64,000 nucleotides of DNA from Lineus longissimus. Taxonomy: Eukaryota > Nemertea > Pilidiophora > Heteronemertea > Lineidae. The stretch lies in assembly GCF_910592395.1 (NCBI RefSeq), contig NC_088324.1, positions 4,056,953-4,120,952 of the forward strand, read 5' to 3'. Positions 22,561-35,747 of this stretch are shown piece after piece (position 1 is the first letter of the stretch; every line of letters starts with the position of its first letter). The notes under the pieces are model-generated. The model saw only the letters and a program-made list of their open reading frames with translations. It was not told the DNA's origin and searched no databases. A program made the position numbers and the translations under genes.

Positions 22561-23063
22561 ACAATGACAAAGAAAGGTGTTTGTTGAATGGCCTCAATCA
22601 TGTCAATGCCATCTTGCCATTTCATCGCCCAACCCTTGGCGTCATTGCATGCGGACCTTGGCTTGTGTGGGGGCCAATCAGATAACTTAACAGGTTGACT
22701 TCTCAGCATTTGGGGGCGTGTCTAACTTCACCATGTACAAACATGAGGATACAGTCATGACAGTATGAAGATATACTTGAATTGTGCGATTGGTTGCAAA
22801 CCGAACGATGCACATACACTTTGCGTTTCAAAATGAATTATTTCAAATTATCTATTTACCACTGATGTCAAATTGCTTCAAAATACTACAAAACAGCACT
22901 CCTAATTATCCATACCTAAAGTGACCACCCGCCAAATGGGACGTCCAAACGGGACTTGTACATGCTCTACAGTGAAACACAAAAATACCCCAAAGAGATA
23001 GGGCAGAAATTAAGTCCTTGCTTATGGGTGTTACAGCGGGCACAACCATACTACCCAATACAA

Positions 23064-23107
23064 ATGGGGACAAAATGTACTGTTTTTGTTTGTCCCCATT
23101 TGTAATG
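23064..23107. repeat. Perfect GGGGAC hairpin
   Basis: ACAAATGGGGACAAA and its exact complement TTTGTCCCCATTTGT flank a short loop. The same hairpin is present in the right duplicated copy at about 28345-28388. It belongs to the GGGGAC family, with further CCAAATGGGG blocks at 22930 and 23190. Confidence 0.8.
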
Positions 23108-25837
23108 ACATATGGGTGTCCCTGACTGCCACCTTATACATGTATGTGGTTTCAGAGTGAGTAAAGGATGCTAATCATGCCATTCACCAAATGGGGATGT
23201 CCCCATTCGACATGATGTCCATATTGAATAGATTTCAGGATGATACATAAAACAAAAAACAAAAAAATTTACATGTACTTTCAAATCCTACATTTAAGAA
23301 ACATGTGTATGATAAACCAAACTTCCAACTGTATTTGACATAAACTAAGTAAGCCCAATTCAAACCATATACATGTAAAACATAATGTAAATAATCACCA
23401 GTGATTTCATCACTTCTGTATTTTGTTTTCTAACTGAAGTCACACCTCAACTAAACTTTCATCACACAAGAGTACACATGAGAAACGGATCCTACTGGGA
23501 CCTTTTCGTTATCCAAACAAAATTCAAAAAATATGGGAATACTTATTAGTATTCAAACACATAATTACAGTAACATACTAACAATGTAACAAGCATACAA
23601 TTTACACCGCAGTGCAGGACATCACAACTGATGCAATATATGCATAAAAAAGAGGTATTAGTAACACAGAACTGTATTAGTAGGCCCTATACACAAAACC
23701 AGAGCACTCTATACGTCAAAAATAAGAAATAGCAATGCAAATGCCTAAAACACCCTATGGAAGACTACCAGAAAGAGGGACGGAACCCAAAGGCTCGATG
23801 CAATTGATTCCAAAAACAACCAAGCCACAGGGCAATGCAGATCATTGGTGGGAATTCTGGAAGAGATTCTGAAATTCAAAAGGTTCTAATGGGACTTGAA
23901 CTGGGGAAGTTCTGGTTACAATCTGACGGTCTTACTCTCTGAGCTATGAAGGCTTTTTTATGAAGGATGGCTGCCTAACGTTTCTCATCATATGTGAAAT
24001 CTGAACCAGATTTAGTGTAGTCAGGTTTCACAAAAGGACGACAACAGGGAAACGAACAACCAGTCCGTCTCACCCTGCCAAGTTCAGAGCGACTTAAGTA
24101 TGGTTTTGCCATTGCGGGTCACATATTACCTTGCCAAGAGACCTGAAGAGCAGGTTGATGTGAAGTTTTGCCACCAAAAGTAATTTGTCAGGGAAAACAA
24201 AGGAAGTTTGTTGGAACAGTTTACATGTGCATAAATGTACATGAAAATGTACACAAAGTCAAGAAAGTTGATTTTCTCCAAAATTTGCTTACAAATTTTT
24301 AAGCAATTTTCATAGTGAATACTAGATCAATTCCCAAGCATCAATTTTGTTGGATAATTTTTCTAAACTTTCTTTAAGTAAAAACTTGGTGTGCTTTGGC
24401 TGTGTGCTCCCTTGGGAAGATGAAAAAAGTTGGCCCCAGCTGTTGTGAAACAACATGGGGAGCCAATAATTATAAACGTCAGCACTCCAAAGTTTTGGTC
24501 GAGACTTTGGTCCACGATTTAAGCTTCCTAAGGCAAGGAAAAATTCCATTAACCACGCAGGTATATTTCATTATAAGCAAGGTACAGAACGTCCTATTCT
24601 GAGAATTTATTACAAGTAAACAAGTTGCAATTTTGTGCAAATAATGTTGTAAAATTGGGTCCAAGAAGCAAGCGGGTAGAATCACCGCCATGGTAACCGC
24701 CACAATGGGAAATAACGTCAGGGTGTAGCCAGGCGCTGATCGGCAGCCTGGATATGATGTCAGTAGAGAATTATGACGTCATGGAACTTGCAGTGTTAAT
24801 GAAACCCATGTGATTATGACTGCCTCAACACCATTAGGACTAACCTTCAACTACATGAATCATGACCATGGAAACTTTGATATCCCAGTGGGACCACGTG
24901 CTTCCTCTGATGCCTCGTTGTGTATGCTGTTCAAATGAAGCAATGGAATATCAGCAGAAATTTGGCATTGGAGTTCAATGTTCAGACATGGAAAGTTTTC
25001 AAAATAAATTCAAGCGTAGCTGATTCTAACAGGGGTTAAACTCATAGACAGCCTATCACAAGGAAAATGGTATTCTTGGTATTTTGTTGCAACAGTCCAT
25101 TGTCTGAATGACTTTCAGGCAGCTTTATATGCCTCCTTGATATAGCTGGCTACCATGACTGAAGGGCACATGGACAGAAATCTGTTTATAGGTGGAGCAG
25201 TGGAGCAGTGGTGGTCACAACTTACTTTCCGAAACTCAACATTCATTTCAACCTACATGCCGAACAACAAGTGCTTTACAAATGCAACGTCAATTAATAC
25301 TGTTACCCAGGAATTTTGCATAATTTTTTTTTGCGGATTCTCCAATTTTGAGCCCAGACAGATGGCCCATGAATGCTTTGTAGAATGAGTGGAAGAATAT
25401 TTGCAGCATACTTCAGTCTGCGGATCAGTGCCGACTGCAAATACCATCAAATTAATCACAAAATAAATTAAACACAAAATTTTCCTGGTTTACAGTACAT
25501 GAATATGCAGGTTGAGTTCAATTTGTGGACTGAAAGATAATAAGGTCTTGTCTAACAAAAATGAGGCTGTATGGGAAGAGTCGGCACAAGAGCATCTCAG
25601 CCGAAGAAAACAACATTTTCGTCCAGGGATTAAACATGATACATTAGGTCTTGAATTTTGCCAGACAAACCGTAGACATTCTACAAATGTATGAACTTAG
25701 ATTCAGTACAAGATATGGGATAACCTTCACAGTACAGCCATACAGGGTGTCCCAAAAAATGCACAAGCATACTTCCAATAAAAAGAGCTCTAACTCAATA
25801 GTACCATCAGCTAGAGAATCATTCTAAAAGAAAAATG

Positions 25838-26873
25838 AAATGGCCAGGGCCATTGTGCTCACCTCATGTGGAGGAAAGATGGATAAAGAGCATGGTATTG
25901 TGTCATGTAGTGTTAGGTTTGATGTAGGTCCAAGCAATTACAATTTCCCCAAAATGGCCAATTTACAGTACATTCGACCTCTGTGACCTTGAAAAGTAGG
26001 TCAAATCAAAGAAGACCCGGGTGACACATTGAATGGTTGTTAGAATTAGATGTACCTATGATATAAAATTGGTGCCAATCGGGCAAGTCATTACTAGGAA
26101 TAATGGCATTTTGAAGAATTTAGGATTTGGCCCCCTCCCTGGAGGCCAAACGGCAAATCAGATCGCACCAAACTTCAGTACCTGAGATCACCTGACCAAG
26201 GGGTACATGTGTACTTAATTTGTGATCAATAGTCATTGCAGTTAAGAAACGTGCCATAGTTACGGCCTGACGGCGAATTTACGCCATTTGACCTCTGTGA
26301 CCTTGACAAGAAGGTCAAATTAAAAACCTGTGTGACATATACTGTATGGTGGTTAGATGTACCCATGATATCAAATTGGTGGCAATCGGGCAAGAAGTTA
26401 AGGAATAATCACATTTTTAAGGTTTTTGGATTTTGCCCCCTGGTGGTCAAGTGGTGAATCATATTGGACCAAACTTAGGTCCCTGAGATCACCTGACTAA
26501 GGGGTAAATGTGTACCAAATTTGGTATCAATAGTCATTGCAGTTTAGAAACGTGCCATCGTTTCATCCTAACGGCCAATTTACACCATTTGACCTCTGTG
26601 ACCTTGAAAAGGAGGTCAAATCAAAAACCCGGAGGATATATGATGCACCTTCGCTAGAAGTACCTACCATATTTTTTTCAAAATTTCCCGACTACTATTA
26701 AGGGAGATATTGCATATTTTCACTTTTAACGTTTGGCCCCCTGGTGGCCAAACCATGAAACGAATCGGACCGAAACTTGGTCTCCAAGGTGTCATTACAT
26801 AAGGGTACATGTGTACCAAGTTTCAACTCAATAGCTCTAACAGTTACGAAACGTGCCCTGCTAACGGACGACG

Positions 26874-26929
<56 letters not shown>

Positions 26930-26985
26930 ACGACGGACGCCACGGTATGGGATAAGCTCACCTCTGCTAAGAGGTGAGCTAATGA
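25838..26985. mobile_element. GCTCACCT/AGGTGAGC dispersed element, 1.1 kb (copy A)
   Basis: It begins AAATGGCCAGGGCCATTGTG with GCTCACCT and ends with CTAAGAGGTGAGCTAA. Inside are three diverged monomers of about 300 bases, each with TTTGACCTCTGTGACCTTGA and a CCCCCTGGTGG...AAACCRTGAA phrase. A CGA microsatellite lies near the right end. Near-identical copies are at 31118-32259 and 49695-50815, and older relatives at 34080-34340 and 37705-38935. No transposase is present, so it is non-autonomous. Confidence 0.8.
26866..26938. repeat. (CGA)n microsatellite
   Basis: A GAC/CGA trinucleotide run of about 70 bases inside the 1.1-kb element. The same position carries shorter runs in the copies at about 32146-32211 and 50728-50770. 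Confidence 0.95.
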
Positions 26986-27820
26986 GACCTAGATAGCTCA
27001 ATTCAGTCCAGTAATTTTCGAGGAATCTTCAGTTTTGTGAAGTAAGGTTTGGGTGTTTTTGATTAAAATCTCTAATTTTTCTAACATCAGTCTGATGCAT
27101 GATGATAATGCTAAATGACCTCATACTGAGGCTGGACCATCTTCGCTTCATTTTAGGAGCAGCAAAGATTACTAGAGTCCCATTGAACAATCAGATGTTT
27201 TGTGACAATGGTTACATAACATTTAATCCCCTCATTCAAAGGATTATTTAGGAATAATACCATAGGATTACTTGTAACAAAAGGTCTCGACATTGGTTCA
27301 CAAAAATGGCTGTCATATGGGAACCACTTGACCAAATCAAGCTTTCTTGGTCTCATTTTTCTTTCAAAAAGATTCTCCATCCGATGGTACCATTGATGTA
27401 GGGCTCATTCTTTGGGAAGTATGCATGTGCATTTTTTCCGGGACACCCTGTATAGGTTCAATGAACCTTTGCTTACAAGGATAGGTCACCTTAGGTGGCG
27501 AGGCCCTTGAACAAACTGAATGACTCATAATTACACAAAACCTGCACAACTTCGTGCATTGTACTGTGTACACAATGGCCATTTTGTGGAGTAAACCATT
27601 GGTGTACCTGATTGGTATCTCCACCTGATCAGATGCATATCATTTTAGAACAATTCTCCATGTATTAGAGTGTACTGTAATCATAGAACTCATAGAAGCC
27701 ATTCTTCTGGGTGACAATATGGCAACAAGAAAAACCAAACTGAACCAGTTTGCCTGAAGTATCCTACAACAAATGTAAGGTCAGACAGTTTCTCTAACGC
27801 CAAATAAAATTCCATCTACG

Positions 27821-27929
27821 CTAAAACAATGCAGCCTTCTTTTTGGAAGTAATCTGGTACCGTACAAAATCCTTGATATTTCGCCAACTTCTTGTCCTTA
27901 AACATGGCTCCTTTTCCTGGGCAATCTCA
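27821..27929 (-). pseudogene. Duplicated 3' fragment of the Myb-like terminal exon
   Basis: It encodes the last 36 or so codons of the exon at 33095-33303, including EKEPCLRTRSWRNIKDFVRY and the stop. It is cut at the duplication junction, where unrelated sequence begins, and has no acceptor. Confidence 0.85.
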
Positions 27930-30900
27930 ATGCGGACCTTGGCTTGTGTGGGGGCCAATCAGATAACTTAACAGGTTGACTTCTCAGCATTTGGGGGCGT
28001 GTCTAACTTCACCATGTACAAACATGAGGATACAGTCATGACAGTATGAAGATATACTTGAATTGTGCGATTGGTTGCAAACCGAACGATGCACATACAC
28101 TTTGCGTTTCAAAATGAATTATTTCAAATTATCTATTTACCACTGATGTCAAATTGCTTCAAAATACTACAAAACAGCACTCCTAATTATCCATACCTAA
28201 AGTGACCACCCGCCAAATGGGACGTCCAAACGGGACTTGTACATGCTCTACAGTGAAACACAAAAATACCCCAAAGAGATAGGGCAGAAATTAAGTCCTT
28301 GCTTATGGGTGTTACAGCGGGCACAACCATACTACCCAATACAAATGGGGACAAAATGTACTGTTTTTGTTTGTCCCCATTTGTAATGACATATGGGTGT
28401 CCCTGACTGCCACCTTATACATGTATGTGGTTTCAGAGTGAGTAAAGGATGCTAATCATGCCATTCACCAAATGGGGATGTCCCCATTCGACATGATGTC
28501 CATATTGAATAGATTTCAGGATGATACATAAAACAAAAAACAAAAAAATTTACATGTACTTTCAAATCCTACATTTAAGAAACATGTGTATGATAAACCA
28601 AACTTCCAACTGTATTTGACATAAACTAAGTAAGCCCAATTCAAACCATATACATGTAAAACATAATGTAAATAATCACCAGTGATTTCATCACTTCTGT
28701 ATTTTGTTTTCTAACTGAAGTCACACCTCAACTAAACTTTCATCACACAAGAGTACACATGAGAAACGGATCCTACTGGGACCTTTTCGTTATCCAAACA
28801 AAATTCAAAAAATATGGGAATACTTATTAGTATTCAAACACATAATTACAGTAACATACTAACAATGTAACAAGCATACAATTTACACCGCAGTGCAGGA
28901 CATCACAACTGATGCAATATATGCATAAAAAAGAGGTATTAGTAACACAGAACTGTATTAGTAGGCCCTATACACAAAACCAGAGCACTCTATACGTCAA
29001 AAATAAGAAATAGCAATGCAAATGCCTAAAACACCCTATGGAAGACTACCAGAAAGAGGGACGGAACCCAAAGGCTCGATGCAATTGATTCCAAAAACAA
29101 CCAAGCCACAGGGCAATGCAGATCATTGGTGGGAATTCTGGAAGAGATTCTGAAATTCAAAAGGTTCTAATGGGACTTGAACTGGGGAAGTTCTGGTTAC
29201 AATCTGACGGTCTTACTCTCTGAGCTATGAAGGCGTTTTTATGAAGGATGGCTGCCTAACGTTTCTCATCATATGTGAAATCTGAGCCAGATTTAGTGTA
29301 GTCAGGTTTCACAAAAGGACGACAACAGGGAAACGAACAACCAGTCCGTCTCACCCTGCCAAGTTCAGAGCGACTTAAGTATGGTTTTGCCATTGCGGGT
29401 CACATATTACCTTGCCAAGAGACCTGAAGAGCAGGTTGATGTGAAGTTTTGCCACCAAAAGTAATTTGTCAGGGAAAACAAAGGAAGTTTGTTGGAACAG
29501 TTTACATGTGCATAAATGTACATGAAAATGTACACAAAGTCAAGAAAGTTGATTTTCTCCAAAATTTGCTTACAAATTTTTAAGCAATTTTCATAGTGAA
29601 TACTAGATCAATTCCCAAGCATCAATTTTGTTGGATAATTTTTCTAAACTTTCTTTAAGTAAAAACTTGGTGTGCTTTGGCTGTGTGCTCCCTTGGGAAG
29701 ATGAAAAAAGTTGGCCCCAGCTGTTGTGAAACAACATGGGGAGCCAATAATTATAAACGTCAGCACTCCAAAGTTTTGGTCGAGACTTTGGTCCACGATT
29801 TAAGCTTCCTAAGGCAAGGAAAAATTCCATTAACCACGCAGGTATATTTCATTATAAGCAAGGTACAGAACGTCCTATTCTGAGAATTTATTACAAGTAA
29901 ACAAGTTGCAATTTTGTGCAAATAATGTTGTAAAATTGGGTCCAAGAAGCAAGCGGGTAGAATCACCGCCATGGTAACCGCCACAATGGGAAATAACGTC
30001 AGGGTGTAGCCAGGCGCTGATCGGCAGCCTGGATATGATGTCAGTAGAGAATTATGACGTCATGGAACTTGCAGTGTTAATGAAACCCATGTGATTATGA
30101 CTGCCTCAACACCATTAGGACTAACCTTCAACTACATGAATCATGACCATGGAAACTTTGATATCCCAGTGGGACCACGTGCTTCCTCTGATGCCTCGTT
30201 GTGTATGCTGTTCAAATGAAGCAATGGAATATCTGCAGAAATTTGGCATTGGAGTTCAATGTTCAGACATGGAAAGTTTTCAAAATAAATTCAAGCGTAG
30301 CTGATTCTAACAGGGGTTAAACTCATAGACAGCCTATCACAAGGAAAATGGTATTCTTGGTATTTTGTTGCAACAGTCCATTGTCTGAATGACTTTCAGG
30401 CAGCTTTATATGCCTCCTTGATATAGCTGGCTACCATGACTGAAGGGCACATGGACAGAAATCTGTTTATAGGTGGAGCAGTGGAGCAGTGGTGGTCACA
30501 ACTTACTTTCCGAAACTCAACATTCATTTCAACCTACATGCCGAACAACAAGTGCTTTACAAATGCAACGTCAATTAATACTGTTACCCAGGAATTTTGC
30601 ATAATTTTTTTTGCGGATTCTCCAATTTTGAGCCCAGACAGATGGCCCATGAATGCTTTGTAGAATGAGTGGAAGAATATTTGCAGCATACTTCAGTCTG
30701 CGGATCAGTGCCGACTGCAAATACCATCAAATTAATCACAAAATAAATTAAACACAAAATTTTCCTGGTTTACAGTACATGAATATGCAGGTTGAGTTCA
30801 ATTTGTGGACTGAAAGATAATAAGGTCTTGTCTAACAAAAATGAGGCTGTATGGGAAGAGTCGGCACAAGAGCATCTCAGCCGAAGAAAACAACATTTTC

Positions 30901-32153
30901 GTCCAGGGATTAAACATGATACATTAGGTCTTGAATTTTGCCAGACAAACCGTAGACATTCTACAAATGTATGAACTTAGATTCAGTACAAGATATGGGA
31001 TAACCTTCACAGTACAGCCATACAGGGTGTCCCAAAAAATGCACAAGCATACTTCCAATAAAAAGAGCTCTAACTCAATAGTACCATCAGCTAGAGAATC
31101 ATTCTAAAAGAAAAATGAAATGGCCAGGGCCATTGTGCTCACCTCATGTGGAGGAAAGATGGATAAAGAGCATGGTATTGTGTCATGTAGTGTTAGGTTT
31201 GATGTAGGTCCAAGCAATTACAATTTCCCCAAAATGGCCAATTTACAGTACATTCGACCTCTGTGACCTTGAAAAGTAGGTCAAATCAAAGAAGACCCGG
31301 GTGACACATTGAATGGTTGTTAGAATTAGATGTACCTATGATATAAAATTGGTGCCAATCGGGCAAGTCATTACTAGGAATAATGGCATTTTGAAGAATT
31401 TAGGATTTGGCCCCCTCCCTGGAGGCCAAACGGCAAATCAGATCGCACCAAACTTCAGTACCTGAGATCACCTGACCAAGGGGTACATGTGTACTTAATT
31501 TGTGATCAATAGTCATTGCAGTTAAGAAACGTGCCATAGTTACGGCCTGACGGCGAATTTACGCCATTTGACCTCTGTGACCTTGACAAGAAGGTCAAAT
31601 TAAAAACCTGTGTGACATATACTGTATGGTGGTTAGATGTACCCATGATATCAAATTGGTGGCAATCGGGCAAGAAGTTAAGGAATAATCACATTTTTAA
31701 GGTTTTTGGATTTTGCCCCCTGGTGGTCAAGTGGTGAATCATATTGGACCAAACTTAGGTCCCTGAGATCACCTGACTAAGGGGTAAATGTGTACCAAAT
31801 TTGGTATCAATAGTCATTGCAGTTTAGAAACGTGCCATCGTTTCATCCTAACGGCCAATTTACACCATTTGACCTCTGTGACCTTGAAAAGGAGGTCAAA
31901 TCAAAAACCCGGAGGATATATGATGCACCTTCGCTAGAAGTACCTACCATATTTTTTTCAAAATTTCCCGACTACTATTAAGGGAGATATTGCATATTTT
32001 CACTTTTAACGTTTGGCCCCCTGGTGGCCAAACCATGAAACGAATCGGACCGAAACTTGGTCTCCAAGGTGTCATTACATAAGGGTACATGTGTACCAAG
32101 TTTCAACTCAATAGCTCTAACAGTTACGAAACGTGCCCTGCTAACGGACGACG

Positions 32154-32203
<50 letters not shown>

Positions 32204-33203
32204 ACGACGGACGCCACGGTATGGGATAAGCTCACCTCTGCTAAGAGGTGAGCTAATGAGACCTAGATAGCTCAATTCAGTCCAGTAATTTTCGAGGAAT
32301 CTTCAGTTTTGTGAAGTAAGGTTTGGGTGTTTTTGATTAAAATCTCTAATTTTTCTAACATCAGTCTGATGCATGATGATAATGCTAAATGACCTCATAC
32401 TGAGGCTGGACCATCTTCGCTTCATTTTAGGAGCAGCAAAGATTACTAGAGTCCCATTGAACAATCAGATGTTTTGTGACAATGGTTACATAACATTTAA
32501 TCCCCTCATTCAAAGGATTATTTAGGAATAATACCATAGGATTACTTGTAACAAAAGGTCTCGACATTGGTTCACAAAAATGGCTGTCATATGGGAACCA
32601 CTTGACCAAATCAAGCTTTCTTGGTCTCATTTTTCTTTCAAAAAGATTCTCCATCCGATGGTACCATTGATGTAGGGCTCATTCTTTGGGAAGTATGCAT
32701 GTGCATTTTTTCCGGGACACCCTGTATAGGTTCAATGAACCTTTGCTTACAAGGATAGGTCACCTTAGGTGGCGAGGCCCTTGAACAAACTGAATGACTC
32801 ATAATTACACAAAACCTGCACAACTTCGTGCATTGTACTGTGTACACAATGGCCATTTTGTGGAGTAAACCATTGGTGTACCTGATTGGTATCTCCACCT
32901 GATCAGATGCATATCATTTTAGAACAATTCTCCATGTATTAGAGTGTACTGTAATCATAGAACTCATAGAAGCCATTCTTCTGGGTGACAATATGGCAAC
33001 AAGAAAAACCAAACTGAACCAGTTTGCCTGAAGTATCCTACAACAAATGTAAGGTCAGACAGTTTCTCTAACGCCAAATAAAATTCCATCTACGCTAAAA
33101 CAATGCAGCCTTCTTTTTGGAAGTAATCTGGTACCGTACAAAATCCTTGATATTTCGCCAACTTCTTGTCCTTAAACATGGCTCCTTTTCCTGGGCAATC
33201 TCA
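27930..33203. repeat. 5.28-kb tandem duplication, right copy
   Basis: The second copy in direct orientation is 5274 bases long. Its right end runs without a break into the intact terminal exon of the minus-strand SET/recombinase gene, so the right copy is ancestral at that edge. The left copy is ancestral at its own left edge (22649). Confidence 0.95.
31118..32259. mobile_element. GCTCACCT/AGGTGAGC dispersed element (copy B)
   Basis: The duplicate of copy A inside the right half of the 5.28-kb tandem duplication. It is identical apart from a shorter CGA run (about 32146-32211). Confidence 0.85.
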
Positions 33204-33303
33204 ATTTGCCTTTTTCCTGGCATCTTGCCACGGATGACATCCAGTTTGAAGAACTGGCTGGCAGCTACCCTCTGCTGGTCTGTCCATGGATCATTCTTCT
33301 GAC
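33095..33303 (-). CDS. Last exon of SET/recombinase gene: Myb-like C-terminal domain
   Basis: The exon follows a TTTCCAG acceptor (33305-33304), reads QKNDPWTDQQRVAASQFF, then KMPGKRQIEI, then LRTRSWRNIKDFVRYQ, and stops at TAG (33095-33097). Three regularly placed helices with Trp residues (PWT, RSWRNIKDFV) suggest a Myb/SANT-like DNA-binding fold. I recall similar ends on other invertebrate and fish proteins that have zinc fingers and recombinase-like domains. It joins in phase 1 to the preceding 57-base exon. A basic tail (TSKKKAALF) closes the protein. The 3' half is duplicated at 27821-27929. Confidence 0.65.
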
Positions 33304-33764
33304 CTGGAAATGTATACATTTATAGAGAAAAGATGGTCACAAAATGTCATTTTTCCAGGACTTAATTTATGCTTCCTTTTCTCTTGATGCATATTCTTTG
33401 AAAATGTGGTATTGAATGAAATGGTCCAGGGACAATGGACTCACATCAGTGACCATGCGAACAAGGCAAAAATACTTTTGAGTATTTTGGTGGATAGTCT
33501 GAGTAAGAAGCATTTCATAATCATGAAAAATGGCAGCGTTTTTGATCTATCAATGAGGAAACAGCAGGCTCTAAAATTCTGAAGTTTGAACTCTGTGGCC
33601 ATGAACAGAATAGCCAAAAGAAAATCCAACAGGGAATGTTATAAAGCTTTATTAGAAGGATTGTGATCCTAGCTAAAGTAGATAAAAATTTTGCTTTCCA
33701 ATTGCACCCTTTGGCAAAACAGTGAAAAGTTTTCCTGCATAGCGCCACAATGTGACAAGATTTT

Positions 33765-33939
33765 CAGGGGCGGATCCACCTCCTCAAGAAAGAGGGGCGC
33801 AAAGCCAAAAACGGGGGGGGGGGGGGTCAGGTGGCCGTTTTTAGGTGAAAATCTCAAAAAGAATCTGCATGACAAATCAAAATTTTCTTCAAAATAGAGG
33901 GGGCGCATGCCGGGTCCACCCCCTCTGTATCCGCGCCTG
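33765..33939. mobile_element. hAT-like MITE
   Basis: It starts CAGGGGCGGATCCACC, and its right end reads GGTCCACCCCCTCTGTATCC then GCGCCTG, the complement of CAGGCGCGGATACAG. This is the CAGGGGCGGATC terminus seen widely in hAT MITEs. The flanks share ATTTT; a full 8-base duplication is not clear. It lies in the last part of the minus-strand gene's 3' introns. Confidence 0.65.
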
Positions 33940-34079
33940 ATTTTGAATACTTTTTTGTATGTCACTTTTCCTAGGGTAGGCCCATTCAACTAAAGGGAGT
34001 TTTCTTTGCATATAAATGATTGTGGGGTGAGATCAGCCACTTCCACAATTCATTCATCCCCCCCCCCCCCGCCCTAGCT

Positions 34080-34340
34080 AAGTTCAAATTTTTCGGACCA
34101 GTAATAAGGGAGAAAACGCATATTTTCATTTTTAACCTTTGGCCCCCTGGTGGCCAAACGGTGAATCACAGAAGGCCGCGATTTATTCTCTGAGTAGCGG
34201 TCACCCAGGGGTACATGTGTACCAAGTATGAGTTCAATAGCTTCAGCGGTTACAAAACGTGCCATGCATGTCTAACAAGGACGGACGACGACAGACGGAC
34301 GATGTGTGATGGTAACGGGTCACCACAGGTGAGCCAAAAA
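34080..34340. mobile_element. Truncated GCTCACCT/AGGTGAGC element
   Basis: One monomer of the dispersed family, from the TTCGGACCAGTAATAAGGGA phrase to the CAGGTGAGCC end. The CGA run is short and mutated. A related 5' fragment (AAATGGTCCAGGGAC) is at 33419-33433. Confidence 0.7.
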
Positions 34341-34361
34341 CCTTTAAAAAAATCAAATTAC

Positions 34362-34418
34362 CTGATGGTTGTAAGTGATTTCTTTTCTGTCGACATTTGC
34401 CACGCTTTTTGACCAACT
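34362..34418 (-). CDS. Small basic exon of the same gene
   Basis: A 57-base exon between a CTTTCAG acceptor and GTAATT donor, phase 1-1. It encodes LVKKRGKCRQKRNHLQPS, a nuclear-localisation-like basic stretch. Phases match the acidic exon before it and the Myb-like exon after it. Confidence 0.6.
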
Positions 34419-34747
34419 CTGAAAGATGAACAATTTGTATTAACGGAAATCCTGACAATATCAGGCCCTATGGAGCCCTCTTACTCTGGCACCCATAACA
34501 GGCATTAATACAGAGTGGGCGCAACCGGCATTACAGCTGTGGGGAGTGGCTTTATCAAATACTCCAAACACTCACAAGTGGGTTTTAAAAGATGAATGAG
34601 CCAAATCTCTACCATCTTGTATTATGGGTACATTCAACAGGGTGCTACCTCAATAATACCCAAAATAGTCAATTTTCGATTGGTAAACAGCCCCTTTAAC
34701 TTAACAAAATCCCTTTGAAAGGAAGGATTAAAATCAGTGCTGCTCAC

Positions 34748-34834
34748 CTCCTCCATTTGCAGCTTCTACTTCTCCTTCTCCTTCACTGTCACTGACATCT
34801 TCACCTTCACTTTGCTCTGCATCAAGTTCAACTT
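34748..34834 (-). CDS. Small acidic exon of the same gene
   Basis: An 87-base exon, phase 1-1, with TTTTCAG acceptor and GTGAGC donor. It encodes VELDAEQSEGEDVSDSEGEG and continues EVEAANGG. The acidic Ser pattern is a likely casein-kinase-2 type phosphorylation region. Confidence 0.65.
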
Positions 34835-34839
34835 CTGAA

Positions 34840-35745
34840 AAGATTTAAAATTGAAATCAGAATCTACTAACTAACCTCTAATATGGTTTATTGGATCACA
34901 CACATAATGGATAAAAGCTCCATCCAAACACTAATTATCATCCAGAAATTCATATCACCAATTGGATCTGGAAATGAAATATCTAATTAGGCTGACAATC
35001 TTGGATTGAGCGGGATATCAAAAGCAGCCTAGCAAGCACCAAGCCCAACACAGAAGAATTCAGGTGAAAAAATCCACCGCTCCTGTATTTATCAGCTTGA
35101 AACGAAAAATACAAATGGCTGACAGGTGGCCATCTTGGGAGGTCACCAAGGACGGCCTGCTGAAGAACCTTGCCCCAGTTGAGGCAAACCTATAAAAAAT
35201 CAATCAGTGATATTTAGTAGCATATATGGATGAGATTCTGTAACTTTGCCGAAGCACTATTGTTGTAATCACTGGATACAAGGTTACAAAGGTTACAGTG
35301 TACATAGTACTACCCATGTCCCACCTTATCATAACAGTTGTATTTCAGTGCTAAAACATTAGTTTGTTTAGGAATTTTAGGCAGACCTAGGCCTGATTCT
35401 GGCAAAAAGGTAGGTGAGGTTAGGTATTTGCTAGGTCTGAGTTGTGCTAGCTAGATCAATTGATGGGAGTCGTTCAATGTGTTAAATTCAATTTTTATTT
35501 CATAAGGATTCTAGGAGTTCATTATATAACATCATTCAGTTCTATTACCATTATAAATTCGAGAATGTCAAAGGCAAAGAAACGCAAGCGGTATTTTGAT
35601 GAGGATGGGCGTTTTGAAAAGGACAATGAGAAAGTGATATCAGCAATTAAGATGTGAAGGACAGTCTTTGTAATTTATATCAACTAACCAAAGAGGAGGC
35701 TGAACTCTATGTAATCTCTTGTAACCTTGGAACCATCCCCTTGTA
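34840..35745. other. Intron or intergenic stretch, one small open frame
   Basis: No supported exon on the minus strand. On the + strand a 30-codon frame at 35565-35657 (MSKAKKRKRYFDEDGRFEKD, ending KVISAIKM) lies just before the minisatellite. It could be a first exon or chance; no splice donor is visible before its TGA. Confidence 0.3.
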
Positions 35746-35747
35746 AC

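Larger units (their letters stand above)
22649..27929. repeat. 5.28-kb tandem duplication, left copy
   Basis: The sequence matches 27930-33203 almost base for base. I noticed three substitutions (near 23955, 24006 and 24953), a homopolymer change near 25325 and a shorter CGA array in the right copy. The junction at about 27929-27931 shows only the bases AT shared between the joined ends. The copy includes a 1.1-kb dispersed element and the 3' part of the Myb-like terminal exon. Confidence 0.95.

Noticed and set aside
22237-22709. Open frames of 94 and 175 codons over the GGGGAC repeat
   Set aside because: They overlap on opposite strands, lie in a repeated non-coding family and show no motif.
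26698-26961. Arg-rich open frames around the CGA array (also at 31978 and 50562)
   Set aside because: The poly-Arg is the translated microsatellite, and the rest is the dispersed 300-base monomer found in many places.
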